Shown: positions 45,518-57,241 of the stretch, in pieces
Layout: every line of letters starts with the position of its first letter
Position numbering within the stretch: the first letter of the stretch is position 1
Assembly: GCA_964019415.1 (NCBI GenBank)
Contig: OZ025882.1
Span: 2,637,427-2,701,426 of the forward strand
Direction: 5' to 3'
Source: Ianthella basta
Lineage: Eukaryota; Porifera; Demospongiae; Verongiida; Ianthellidae
DNA length: 64,000 bases
Notes under the pieces: generated by a model
Seen by the model: the letters and a program-made list of their open reading frames with translations, nothing else
Database searches by the model: none
Told to the model about the DNA's origin: nothing
Position numbers and translations under genes: made by a program

Positions 45518-48500
45518 CATGCATGTCTGGTGACAGTGGTGTGTGTGTGTGCTGAGGTCACTGAAGTGTATGACACAATGTCATGTTCACCTATTGTGAG
45601 TGACAGAGCAGTGACCGAATGGAGTAAGTATTTCGAGTTGGGGCAGCAGCCCCACAAGTTTTTAACTCAAAATACTATAGTTATCTTGTTCGTATTACTT
45701 GTGCGCACATGCAGATGACATATTTCTGAAATATAGACCTGTTCCTGACCCTGAAGGTGCTACAATAGATCGATTTGATGGACACCCTGCAGCTGGCTAC
45801 AGTGGAGAAGTGTCATGTGAGACAAAATCTTTAATAATTAACCTTCTATCCCTGTATTATAGAGCATGCAGCATGTGGGGTTGACAAATTGTATAATTAT
45901 TCACTTTCAATCATCTCATTAATAGGCAGAATGTGACCATTTAAAATTTATAGTACTTTTATAGTTTGTGGCATTTCTAAAGTACTTCATGCAGCTGCGT
46001 AATGTGTATATAATAACCAAGTAATGTAAGATTTGGTCTCTGCCTGTGTGTGTGTCTCAACTATAGGCGAACACCCTGGGGAAGCCACAAGGACATATGA
46101 ATCAGTGGATGACAATGGTGAATGCATAATGCATAATAACGCACAATAAATAATTAAAAGTAGTATAATATTATATGACAATAATTATAATTGCCTGCAT
46201 CTAATGAAAGCACATCTGCATTTACGTAAATACACAGCTTTCAGTATGAGTGAAAATGTAATGTAGAGTGGACGAGTCAGTTGGACTGGACAATGTTTTG
46301 TAGTGATGGGGATGTTTAGATTTTTGCATGCAGGAGAGCTGAATGTAGCATTTCTGTTTTGTCAGCAATAATTTATTGTGAATACTGATTTTTGGGGCGC
46401 CGAAGGCGCCCCTATATTGTTTTCAGATTTAGGTCTTCGTATGGCTTCATGTTCGTATATATATATATATATATAACACCACACAGTGCAAGTTACAATA
46501 TCGCAGCCACCACCACCTGTGCCAGTAAAGTATCTGTGCTAGTTGGTCATAGAGAAAAAGACCACCAGTGCAAGTTACAGTAGCCACCACCACATGTGCC
46601 AGTAGAGTATCTGCACTAGTTGGTCATAGAAAAAGACCACCAGTGCAAGTTACAGTGGCACCAGCACCATTCGCACCACCACATGTGCCAGAAAGTGAAT
46701 GCGCTCAATGGCTGAAGAAAAAGACCACCAGCGCAAGTTACAGCTGGTCAGAACCTGCACCGCCGCCATTGGAGTGCACGCTGCAGCAAGCAAATGTAAG
46801 CTTGCCTAAGGGCATGCCATTGAATTGGGGTGCATGGGAAGAAATTCAATGGCATGCCCTTAGGCAAGTTACAATTGCTTGCTGCAGCGTGCACTCCAAT
46901 GGCGGCGGTGCAGGTTCTGACCAGCTGTAACTTGCGCTGGTGGTCTTTTTCTTCAGCCATTGAGCGCATTCACTTTCTGGCACATGTGGTGGTGCGAATG
47001 GTGCTGGTGCCACTGTAACTTGCACTGGTGGTCTTTTTCTATGACCAACTAGTGCAGATACTCTACTGGCACATGTGGTGGTGGCTACTGTAACTTGCAC
47101 TGGTGGTCTTTTTCTCTATGACCAACTAGCACAGATACTTTACTGGCACAGGTGGTGGTGGCTGCGATATTGTAACTTGCACTGTGTGGTGGTGGTGGCG
47201 GTGTTTTTTCTAGAGCAATGGCACATATACTGAATGCATCCATTGTACTGGCACCATGTGGTGGTGGTGGTGGTCATTTTCATTTAGGAATGCATGTGGT
47301 GGCCGTAATATTGTAACTTGCACTGTGTGGTGGTGGTAGTAGTAGTATATAGTAGCAGCGCCTGATGTGGTGGTCTGTTTTCTTGCAGCTCTAGCACATA
47401 ATATTATACTGGTGTGCTCATTGCAACTTCCACTGTGGTGGTGGTGATGGCGGTTGTATTTATCTATGTGGTGGTGTAGTAGCTGGATATTGTGGCTGGA
47501 TAGTTGTGAGCAAGTGTACATGTTGGTGCTGCTCTGCTCCAGCATAGCGGCAAATGCCTACAAATTGGTTTCAAAATGTGATTGTTCAAAACATCGCCTC
47601 CATTTTGTGACTAATTAAGCAATACTGCTAATGACATGAGGAAATTGGTCATCTAACTTCATCCACTTAGTATCATGACTTAGCAGGGCTGGGTTGGTAA
47701 GATATGCAATGAACCTCATTTTTCTCGGCCATTTTGCCACTAATTAAGAAATCCTGCTAATGACATGAACAGTTGCATTATCTGGCTAGGTCCATCAAGT
47801 GTCATGACTGAGCGGGCCGGGCTGGTTGAATACATCATACACATCACATATGTCGGCCATTTTGAGACTAATTAAGAAATCCCGCTAATAACATAGGAAG
47901 GTGGACCACTTGGATGTGTCCACCAAGTTTCACGTCTCAACGAGCCAAGTTGCATTCATATACAAGATACCACTATGCATCAATATAAATGCACCATACA
48001 TTAAGTGTTATGCTATGCACATTTATATTAGGATTTGGCGGGCTGCTTGTAGAAGAACGAAGACCTAATTAAAAATTCTGCCTCATTTAAAAGTCTTAAA
48101 ATCTCCCATACTTCAAAGGCACACCTATCACATGTTCGTGAGGGGTGCCTAACCCCCCGGGAATTATATTATATTATATTATATTATATTATATTATATT
48201 ATATTATATTATATTATATTATTTACTTTAGATTAGTGGTGTATATTGTAACTTGCACTGTATATATATATATTTCTGTCATTTTGCAAATGGCGGCGCT
48301 CACGTCGTTCTTTACTAAGCTTTAATTCCTCTCTAATGACGTTTCGCCGTGTTTGAATCGAACGAAATGTGGTCATAAACATGTGTTAATAGAGTGATAC
48401 TAATAAAAAGCCTAAGGAACGTCTCTTCTGCGAGATACAGCTCCAATTATCACTGACGGGCATTGTAAAATGGCCGCGCGCTCGACGCTTTCTGTTTGCT

Positions 48501-51500
48501 AGGCTCAAAAACCATTCTCTTTAGATTTCGCCGTGTATCCAAAGAACGCAAAGTGTTTCTAGAACATGTTTAAGTAATATTATTGTGGTAGGAAGCATAC
48601 TTAACTGTTTTTCTGCGAGGTACAGCCCTAAATACAACAGAAGTCTAGTGACCCGTAGGCCAATAATGGAGGACCAGCGAGTCATGACACATAATTATAG
48701 CCATGATTCGCTCATATAGTCATCATAGGGTAGCATTTAGCCAGCACACTCCTCCTCCAGGCACAAAGTAACAATTGCTCATTTAGAATGTCATATAGAT
48801 CAAAAAGCAGTAGGCAAACATTTGACAGTTTGGTAGGGATGCTTTCACTGGATGTGGCTGGCTGCTCTGGAGACTTGAAACTCTTGCAAACCCAACGGTC
48901 TAGTGTGTCTTGATGTATCTTTCAGGCCAACAACAATACTGTACCCCCAACTATCTGATTTACTGAACGTATATGGGGAAATTGCTAGCAAGTAGTTCGA
49001 GGTTTTAGGGGCGCCCTGGCGCCCCACGAGTTTTTTAACTCGAAATACTTGTTTCATAAACTCCATACATTACATATTGGTAGTTTTAATGAATGTCATC
49101 ACGAAGAGTTGCTTATTATAGATGTGCAGGCCCATTAACAAGGGGGTTTGGGGGGTTTGAAAGAACCCCCTTGCTTAGGAGGTCCACCTGTGAAGCAGCT
49201 TCTAAAAGTTATGTTGTACAGTAGTCTTACAATGGACAGTGCCACTCAAAACCCTGTTAAGCTTAGAAAGACCAGCTTAGCTGTCAGTGAGCACAAGCCG
49301 GACATTCTCCTTGCAGACACCAGAATTGTGGAACATCTTAACCTATATGATGAGTTCCACTTTGAGAGCATAAGACCCCCCCCCCCCCCCCCAGTCTCGG
49401 AGCTGTGTACAGGCCTGATGTGTGTACTGAATTGTACAATCATGCAGTATATAACTGAGCCCAAATGATATTGTGTGTGTGTTTGCAGTGGAGGATTCAG
49501 CAGTGATTTTGCAGAGGAACCCATCATATAATGCACTGGATGAACTGAGAATGGCTGCAAAGAAAGTGTCTAGAACACATGTACTGGTATCAGCTGGCAG
49601 TGGTGGAGACCGAACTACAGGTAAGTACCAATGTTATGCTATCGAGTATAATGTGTTGGCCAATGCATACCATATATGGTGTGCAGTAGGTGCTATAAGG
49701 CTACCCAATGATATAACACTTTCTCACAATGGTCATATCTCTTTACAGTTACACGATCTGCCATGCACCTTATGATGTGTAGATTTCATTAGACTATATA
49801 AGGCAAGTACAGTTATAGGTATGCAGGAGAATTAACCCTGGGCCTCTTACATTGCAGTGGAATTCTGTATTACAGTATAGTATAATACGTAGTTTATAGT
49901 CCAGGGTATATAATGTTTCTGTCAAAATTTAACTAATGTATGTGAAGCATAATATTGCAACCAGCAAAATGCGTAAACTACATGGATGCTGACAGACAAA
50001 TATGTAGCAATGGGGCTTTATGATGTGCAACTTTACACTGCATTAATTTGGTACATAAAGAGCACAACTGATCCCACTAATGAGAAGCAATATGATCTTC
50101 CTGTGCACATGCTTAGTTAATGCACATACATACATACTTATTTGCAATGTAAGACTTGGTCTCTGTTTGTGTGTCTCGACTGTAGGGGAGCACCCCGGGT
50201 ATGCCACAAGGACATATGAATCAGTGGATGACATTGGTGAATGCATTTGGTCAATAACACACAATGAATAATTTCAAATAGTATAATATTATATGACATA
50301 AATTATAATTGCATGACTACATTTATTGAAAGCACAAGCGTAAAGACACAACTTTCAGTATAATAATTGAGAATGTAATATGAAGTGGAAATGTTTGATA
50401 TATATGACAGATATATAATGTTTTGTTGTGCAAGGAAGGTTTAGTCTCTTACAGGAGAACATAATTTCCAGTTTTGTCAACAATAATTATTTGTGAATAC
50501 TATTTTCTTCATTTGCTCCATACATACATTGCATTTTGGTAGTGTTAATGGATGTTATCACAAACAGTTGTTGATTATAGAAATGTGTGCATTGAAGTTT
50601 ACAGTATCTGAACCCAAATGATAATGTCTGTACGTGTTTTGCAGTGGAGGATTCAGTAGTGATTTTGCAGAGGAACCCATCATATAATGCACTGGATGAA
50701 CTGAGAATGGCTGCAAAGAAAGTGTCTGGAACACATGTACTGGCATCAGCTGGCAGTGGTGGAGACCAAACTACAGGTAAGTACCGATGTTATGCTACCG
50801 AGTATAATGTGTTGGCCAATGCATACCATATATGGTGTACGTGCAGTAATAAGGCTACCCAATGCTATAACAATTTCTTGCAATGGTTATATCTCTTTTA
50901 CAGTTACACCAAACCATGCAGCCTGCTATATACACTGCATTCATGAGTGTGAAGGGGGGCCGGGGGGGGGGGGGGGGGGGGGGCAGCCACGCTCTGCCAT
51001 GCACCTCATGATGTGTTGGTTTCATTAGACTATATATGTTAGTGCAGGCGTTTCTCCTCAGGCAAGTACAGTTATAGGTATGCAGGAGAATTTACCCCTG
51101 GCCACTTACATAGCAGTGGAATTCTGTAATACAGTAGTTTATAGTCCAGGGTATATAATGTTTCTGTCATAAATTAACTGATGAATTAAAATTATAATTA
51201 TGTGAAGTATCATTGCAACCAGCAAAATGCATAAACTACATGAATGTTGACAGACAAGTATATAGCAATGGCATGCACCTTATAATGTGCATCTTTATAC
51301 TGCATTTGGTATATAAAGAGCACAGCTGATCACGCTCATGAGAAGCAATAATATTCCTGGGCACATGCTTAACAAGGGCACATATAACCATATGCATGCA
51401 AGCAATGTATAGGGGTATGTGCGCAACATACATATTGGTCTCTGCTTGTGTGTCTTGACTGTAGGGGAGCACCCCGGGTATGCCACAAGGACATATGAAT

Positions 51501-52575
51501 CAGTGGATGACATTGGTGAATGCATTTGGTCAATAACACACAATGATCAATTACAAATAGTATTATTACAGGACATACATTAACTATAATTGTATGACTG
51601 CATCTATATTGAAAGCACAACTGTAAAAACACAACTTTCAGTATAATTGAGATTGTAATAAGTAGTGGAAGTGATGGACAGATTACTTTTGCAGGAGAGC
51701 ATAATGAATTTTGCATTCCTGTTTTGTCCACAATAATTTATGAATACTGATTTCTTCATTTGCTCCATGCATACATTACACATTGGTAGTGTTAATGAAT
51801 GTTGTCCCAAAACATTGTTGACTATAGACGTGTGTATTGCAATGAATTGCAAATGCAGTAACTTAACCCAGTAGATTTGTGTGTGTTTTGCAGTGGAGGA
51901 TTCAGTAGTGATTTTGCAGAGGAACCCATCATATGATGCACTGGACCAACTGAGAATGGCTGCAAAGAAAGTGTCTGGAACACATGTACTGGCATCAGCT
52001 GGCAGTGCTGGAGACCAAACTACAGGTAAGTACCGATGTTATGCTATCGAGTATAATGTGTCTGCCAATGTGTTATGGTGTGCAGTAGGTGCTATAAGGC
52101 TGCCCTATAACACCTTCTTGTTTTAATCACTGGTTGCCCAGTCTACTGTACTGCACGAGTGTCAAGGGGGAGCAGCCCATGCACATTAAGAGGTGCCATG
52201 CAGCTTATAGTGTATAGATATCATTAGGCTATCTATGTTTGCTGTATGTAAGTGTCTCTCCTCAAGCAATGCAAATGCAGCTGTGGTTATGCAGGAGAAC
52301 CCCTCTTACTCTGCAGTGGAAGATGTTGTGTCAATGGAGCCAAACTCATGCTGCTCAGCTGTGCCAGCAATCACTGACGGTGAGTTAATCCATACAATCG
52401 TCATGTAGTAGACATCTTTGATCAATCCATTCATGCAGTGTACAGTTAATTCAGTCATGCATGATGCCACTGCATGATGTCACTGTGACACTGTTTGTAT
52501 GTACACGAGTCACTGAATATGTTTGTTCTTTCCTTTACTGCAGCCTCATCTAGCGATGACTGTGATTACATTTAG
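44071..52575 (+). CDS. single-pass membrane protein with repeated tyrosine motifs, gene 1
   Basis: Ten exons: 44071-44434, 45715-45816, 46067-46117, 49489-49620, 50186-50236, 50645-50776, 51465-51515, 51894-52025, 52281-52379 and 52544-52575. Every intron is phase 1; total 381 residues. Exon 1 gives a Ser/Thr-rich ectodomain of about 68 residues without a signal peptide, one transmembrane helix (LLAVVGSILAIVAIAFVAHM onward, about residues 69-97) and a basic stop-transfer YVREKRE. The cytoplasmic tail has three copies of a two-exon module: a 51-base exon with RTYESVDD and a 132-base exon with ILQRNPSYNALDEL (NPxY plus YxxL). It ends in a tail exon (NPSYSAV) and CDYI. The layout resembles transmembrane signalling adaptors such as LAT or PAG; no homology claimed. 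A role in phosphotyrosine signalling is inferred from motifs. Confidence 0.8.
45474..45516. repeat. (TG)n with (GCGT)n start
   Basis: gcgcgtgcgcgtgcgtgcg followed by about 20 TG units in intron 1 of the tyrosine-tail gene. It is a strictly alternating purine-pyrimidine tract. Confidence 0.9.
45627..45676. repeat. 50-bp foldback related to the element ends
   Basis: agtatttcgagtt and aactcaaaatact are inverted around a small ggggcagcagcccc stem. It shares the agtatttcgagtt end of the hairpin-ended family (copies A and B), so it is probably a minimal internal-deletion relic. Confidence 0.65.
46480..47186. repeat. near-perfect 0.7 kb palindrome
   Basis: The left arm (about 46480-46831) and right arm (about 46846-47186) are reverse complements with only a couple of differences, all next to the centre (gcaaatgtaagc against gcaattgtaac). 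The spacer is under 20 bases. Each arm holds three tandem units of about 80-110 bases built on gaccaccagtgcaagttaca and cacatgtgccag. Both strands therefore encode the same open peptide, a geometry artefact. Confidence 0.95.
48163..48223. repeat. (ATTAT)n pentanucleotide
   Basis: About 12 copies of attat within copy B of the hairpin-ended element. Confidence 0.95.
50956..50983. repeat. poly-G run
   Basis: A run of about 23 G following gggggccgg in an intron of gene 1. Similar runs occur at 49377-49392 (C), 56467-56483 (C) and 63304-63321 (G), all within or near this gene family. Confidence 0.9.
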
Positions 52576-53430
52576 TCATTTAATCTTTCATGCATGTAAT
52601 TACACCATCAATCGTTTGGGTAGGACAGTCTGCTGCTGCATGTTATTGTGTTAGAGCTGATGGTGTACATCATACACATTGAAAGCAACATGAGAGTGTT
52701 AATGCACATTACATATAAAGTGGGCTGCTTAATGGTGTGGATATATACATGCATGATTTATCTGATTCATTTTCATGAACATATACGGCTGAGATGAGTG
52801 GATCAGAGTGTTAATGTACTAGATACGTTTTTGTCTGTTTTGCAATGATCATGATGTAAACAAAGTGGTTGAATGCCAGGCTGATATTGAATACGATTAA
52901 GCCATCCACAGCATGCGAAGATCAACAACCACCCAGCTATATTATATTATTACTATTATGCCACATGCCTCCAGGCACTAGGGCCAAACTGCTCTGTGAG
53001 GTGAAGAAGGAACAACAAAGTAAACATCACAATATGTACATAGTCAGTACTGCCAATTAGTCAGTTCAGCAACCATCAGTCTGGCCAGGTACTTAGCTAC
53101 TAGAATCGAGCAATCCACATCTTCATAATGGCTTTCAATACTGCATCACGCGTGCTGGCGTCCTTTGTCCAATATGCAGATCAGCTTGTCATCCTCTCCG
53201 AGACTATCAAAATCCTTGATTGCCACATCATTGCTGCAGGGCATGGTCGCAGACAGGAAGTCCTGCATGCTTGACCTTTTGGGAGTAACCGTACATCGAT
53301 TGTGCGACGAACCCGAGTAATAACGGAATCTACTTGCGTTCTACTGAGCGGACCCACATTGCTGCCTCATGATTCATGAGCCTCGAGCGCTACTCTACGC
53401 TTGGTAACAGACATAGATACAGACGTTTTC
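52576..53430. other. downstream flank with possible exon relics
   Basis: A - strand stretch at 53268-53140 reads DFLSATMPCSNDVAIKDFDS and on to GEDDKLICIL. A one-base shift near 53170 is needed to continue into ASTRDAVLKAIMKMW and a stop. This looks like a frame-damaged terminal exon of an unknown gene. Nothing else was supported. Confidence 0.3.
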
Positions 53431-53436
53431 GGGTTG

Positions 53437-53634
53437 GTTGTCCACGCCGGGTACCGGTACCGGACGAAATCATGGTATTATATACATAAACATAAGCAGT
53501 ATTGCTGTATAAAATCTCCAGCTCGCAATCTATGTCAACACTAGATTTTGCAATTATACTGTAAGTATGTTTATGAATCCGTATAATATTGTGCGAGCGT
53601 TTCCCGTATACCGGTGCACGGTGTGGACAAGCGA
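53437..53634. mobile_element. small MITE with ttgtccac ends
   Basis: gttgtccacgccgggtaccg at the left and cggtgcacggtgtggacaag at the right form imperfect inverted repeats of about 25 bases around a 150-base AT-rich core. The target duplication is unclear. Confidence 0.5.
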
Positions 53635-53791
53635 TTCAAAAAGGTCTGTATATCGCTACACAAAGCTCAATGCAGCACCAAATTCTGCTTCGGTTTCAGC
53701 TCGGCAATGAATAGACGCACTAACATATATAAATATATCACCTTGAGAATAGCTATCGCTACTGGCTTAGCCAATTAATACATTATTGTAG

Positions 53792-53908
53792 ATGACACTG
53801 TGATCACGTGTGTATGCACCCCCACTACAGAAGAGCTGTATCCTGGTGGCAGTCTGGCAGCCTCCTCCTCATCGGGTGTGGAGCCTAAAGAAACTGTGGG
53901 GCGAGGAG
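53792..53908 (+). CDS. possible orphan phase 1-1 exon
   Basis: Flanked by ttgtag and GTACCG, 117 bases, open in the phase used by all exons of the tyrosine-tail genes. Reads DDTVITCVCTPTTEELYPGG and a Ser-rich tail with EELY. It lies between the two paralogues and may be a leftover or alternative exon of the family. No sequence match to their exons is obvious. Confidence 0.25.
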
Positions 53909-54329
53909 GTACCGGACTGATATTCTCTCCTGTCAGACTGAGGGAGGCTCTGGTGCGCGTACTATGTCCTGTATGTCTATAGCTATGGTATACACAAATA
54001 AGTTTCACTGCAATGAGTGTATATCTCATGATCAGGTAGCCCGATGTAGGGGTCATTTGTTCGTAATCGGCCGTAGTGAGACAGTTGATAGAACCACCAC
54101 TAACAGATTTCCTCACATCGCATTTTTAGTCGCGGAGACCTGACCGTCGCACTCGCCACACGACACGGAATGATAGAGCCTCTACACACGGGGTTCCAGG
54201 TCAACACAGCTCAATAGCTAACATTGAATGAGCTGGAGCGGGCATGAAAGTTGGTGTAAGAATTCCAAACCATTGCTGAGATTCTAGAGACGGTGTCAGA
54301 GTGAATAATATTATACTATATCCCCGGGA

Positions 54330-55440
54330 ACACTGTGTCCCCGAAACATTTTGGGCGCCAGATCTCAGCTGTAACCTGGCTGTTTCTCTCGATTCTTGGT
54401 ACGTATACCCAGCAGGAAAATATCAACATGGTGGGTGCAGCTGGCAGAAGCCAGAGTGGCATTTTCCTTCAGAAGCTTTGGCGAAAATGTTTCTTGTCGA
54501 TCGGACCGATGGCGCATAACTTCGGACGGTCGCACGTTCAAACGAAGACACACACCGACAGATACCTGAACTTCAACTCTCACCACCCAGCCAAGGTGTT
54601 CAGAGGAGTCGTGCAGTGCTTGAGAGTCAGAGCTGAGAAGGTCAGCGGGGGAGGAAAGCGATGGCAAGAGATCCAGCACCTCAGGCAAGTGTTCATGGCC
54701 AATGGCTACCCTGGAGCAGTAGTGAAGAACAACTTGAGAGGAAGAACAACACCAGCCATCACAACTGTAGAAACTGAGTCACCTCCCAAACTCCTATACA
54801 TTCCATATGTCAAAGGAGTCAGTGAGCGAATTGAGAGGATGTGCAAACCACTGGGAGTGAAAACAGTGACGTCATCCCGAAGCACTCTCAGATCCTCACT
54901 AGTGAAGGAGAAGCAGCCAAGATCGGACAGGAAGAAGAAGGGAGTAGTTTATGAGGTACCGTGCAAGGATTGTCCGAGTGTATACATTGGAGAGACAGGA
55001 AGAACCTTGGAGAAGCGGATCAGTGAGCACAAGACTGCAGTAAAGAAGAATGACCCCAATAATGGTATTGCTGTGCACTCCTGGACCAACTAGCACCAGG
55101 TCAACTGGGAAGCCGCCACAGTCAAACAAGAGGAAGGAAGCTATTGGAGAAGAAGGGTCCTAGAGGCCCTGCACATCCACCAGCAACCCCAGACCTCAAA
55201 CTTGGACTGTGGGCTCAACATCAATCCCTCCTGACTCCCCCTGTTGAACAAACCTCCTTCTTACTGCCCCCTTGATTGACCCCAGGCCACCTCACCCTAC
55301 CTCACATCCTACCCCTATTCATTCTATTCCCCATCACTCCCTTTGCACCTAATTAGATGCACCCTTTACATCACCACCCTATTACATCACCTCCCGCCAC
55401 ACTTTTGACACCCAATGACACGCCCACCCTTATTTAATGT
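54330..55440 (+). mobile_element. Penelope-like element, degenerate 3' end
   Basis: The frame is open from 54335 to 55093. It carries the linker typical of Penelope-like retroelements (LRQVFMANGYPGAVVKNNL) and then a GIY-YIG nuclease: GVVYEVPCKDCPSVYIGETG, RTLEKRISEHK and, after a TAG at 55091-55093, NWEAATVKQEE and RRRVLEALHIHQQ. The stop inside the nuclease domain and the missing reverse transcriptase make it a dead copy. It separates the two tyrosine-tail genes. Confidence 0.85.
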
Positions 55441-55922
55441 CGCGCTTTCCTAAGTTTGTATTACAGATGATGAAGATCCACGGATCGAAATGTTCTGTAT
55501 CCTATTGAAGTCAATACTGCGCTCGAAGCTCATAAACTTCTATTGCATTGTGACCACGTAGTAATGTACCTATACAGTATCACGTTCAAACCAATCGCAC
55601 TTTTACATCACTGTCAAACAGGCACATTCCAGTCCTGGTACACCCAAAGTTTCAAATCTGCATCATGACGACGGAGCACGAGGGTCTTAGACTGAGCGTG
55701 TTGCGATCAAAAATCAGTTGATCGCAGCATATGTGACACCGGATTCACAGTGACAACGGCAATTGCGTGCAAGAATGAATTTTGCCTGCATGGTTGTAAT
55801 CCTTCGAAGCTGTCAAAAGAGATATATAGAGACTAGTTTATAGACAGGATTCGTGGAACGCCATGACCCACCAATTCTAATGCCATGATATGAAAATGGG
55901 TAATTGTACATATAGCTAACAG

Positions 55923-56650
55923 CCCGTTTACACTACGCAGCGGAACGGTTCTGGAACGGGGCGTACGAATCCAAATGGCGTCGCTTGGTTGCCCCCTGAG
56001 CTTTTCACGCTGTCAAGCTATTGTAGCATGTTCGAGCCTTCGGAAACGGAGTTCTCAGTCTCGCAACAGACGACTGTCATTGCTTAGGCGCCGACTTTCT
56101 CGGAGGAAGGCGCAGTTAGTGGTCATTTTGGCAACGGTCTTGCTGCAAATGGTGAATACACGAATGAATCGTTAGAGGAGCGTTCTGGACGACGTATCAC
56201 AGCCCGCAGAGCGCGATAGGACAGCTACGGAAGAGCTGTAGGCTTCTACGTGCGTGGCAATCGCCCGATCACGTGCGAGACAACGGAACGGTTCCGGAAC
56301 GGTTTTGGACCGGTTCGGACCACCTACCCGAGGTGGTACCGTTCCACACTCGTTCATACTACGGTAAGAACCGGCGAGCTCGCGCGTTTCATTTAAGCGA
56401 TCACGTGATGCGTTAACACTTCTCGAACAGGAGCGGTGGAACAAGGGGGGCAAGGGGGCAATCGCCCCCCCCCCCCCCCCCCCCTGCCACCACCAAAGTA
56501 AAATCAGACAATTTGAGCAATCTGCCAAAATATAGCTCGAACTGGTTGCACCAGAACTAGTGTAAACGGGGGGTGAACCGATGAGAATCGATCCACGGAA
56601 CGGTTCTCATAACCGGTTCCGGAACCGTTCTGCTAGTGTAAACGGGCTGT
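55923..56650 (+). mobile_element. MITE with TAA target duplication and 66-codon ORF
   Basis: Ends cagcccgtttacact and agtgtaaacgggctg are perfect inverted repeats flanked by TAA on both sides. Further inverted cggaacggttctgg blocks lie inside. A TAA/TTA duplication is typical of PIF/Harbinger. ATGGCGTCG (55975) opens a 66-codon frame rich in Arg/Ser (SQSRNRRLSLLRRRLSRRKA) ending at 56175. No transposase domain. Confidence 0.82.
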
Positions 56651-56654
56651 AAGC

Positions 56655-57200
56655 CTATACACTTCAGCAGGCGGGTATAGAATCCGCATGTAGTCACAGT
56701 ACATAAATGTTGTCACTACATATTAAGAATCCTTTGGAAAGGATTCCATTTGCCATATTGATTCAAAGGAGCCTTTGAACCATGAAATCTGAACTGAGTG
56801 GATAGCCCTATATAGCTTCATAGGTCTTCGGTGAGGCATTCCATTATAATGTTATTCGTATAATACTTTTGTAACCTTTCTAGATTTTGTATGTAATATC
56901 TGCTGTATTATCATTCAAGCAACCTAACTGTTTTCCCCAATATAATAATTATGTGCAGCTCGGGTTTATAATTACTGCAAAAAGGGAGGTACATGTCCAT
57001 GGCTAAGTATCGAGGTGTTTGTGTGCCGCCTTGAGCTGCTTGGCTAAGCTTGCTAAGCCCATGGTTCTCTCCTATACACATGGGTATATGCATGCATTGG
57101 TATAGTCTTTCATGGTCAGTGTTGTGGAGAAAGTATCATGCACGTGACTATACTTCCCTCATTCCATTAGCCCTACTGTAACAGCTTCTACAGCAGAACC
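56655..57200. other. 5' flank of tyrosine-tail gene 2
   Basis: No supported gene. If gene 2 has upstream exons for its ectodomain they should lie here or further left; a ttccctcattccattag acceptor is seen at 57155-57171. Confidence 0.4.
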
Positions 57201-57241
57201 TGCCACTTTTGAACTCTCATCGACTACTGGTTGGACCCACT

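Larger units (their letters stand above)
46390..49065 (-). mobile_element. hairpin-ended repeat element, copy B
   Basis: Reverse orientation, inside intron 3 of the tyrosine-tail gene. Its 5' end (49065 side) is caagtatttcgagttaaaaa plus the GC hairpin. Its 3' end (46390 side) is aatataggggcgccttcggc plus gcccc. The 5' 790 bases match copy A closely. The rest is different cargo: AT satellite (48163-48223), three related ~90-base blocks around 47590-47940 (tttgtgactaattaagcaat and variants), ggtggtggt-rich repeats, and the large palindrome. Stretches gtaacttgcactg recur across it. Confidence 0.65.

Noticed and set aside
46568-47100. Identical peptides of about 80 residues on both strands around 46.8 kb
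   Set aside because: They arise because the DNA is a palindrome; no start, splice or homology supports a gene.
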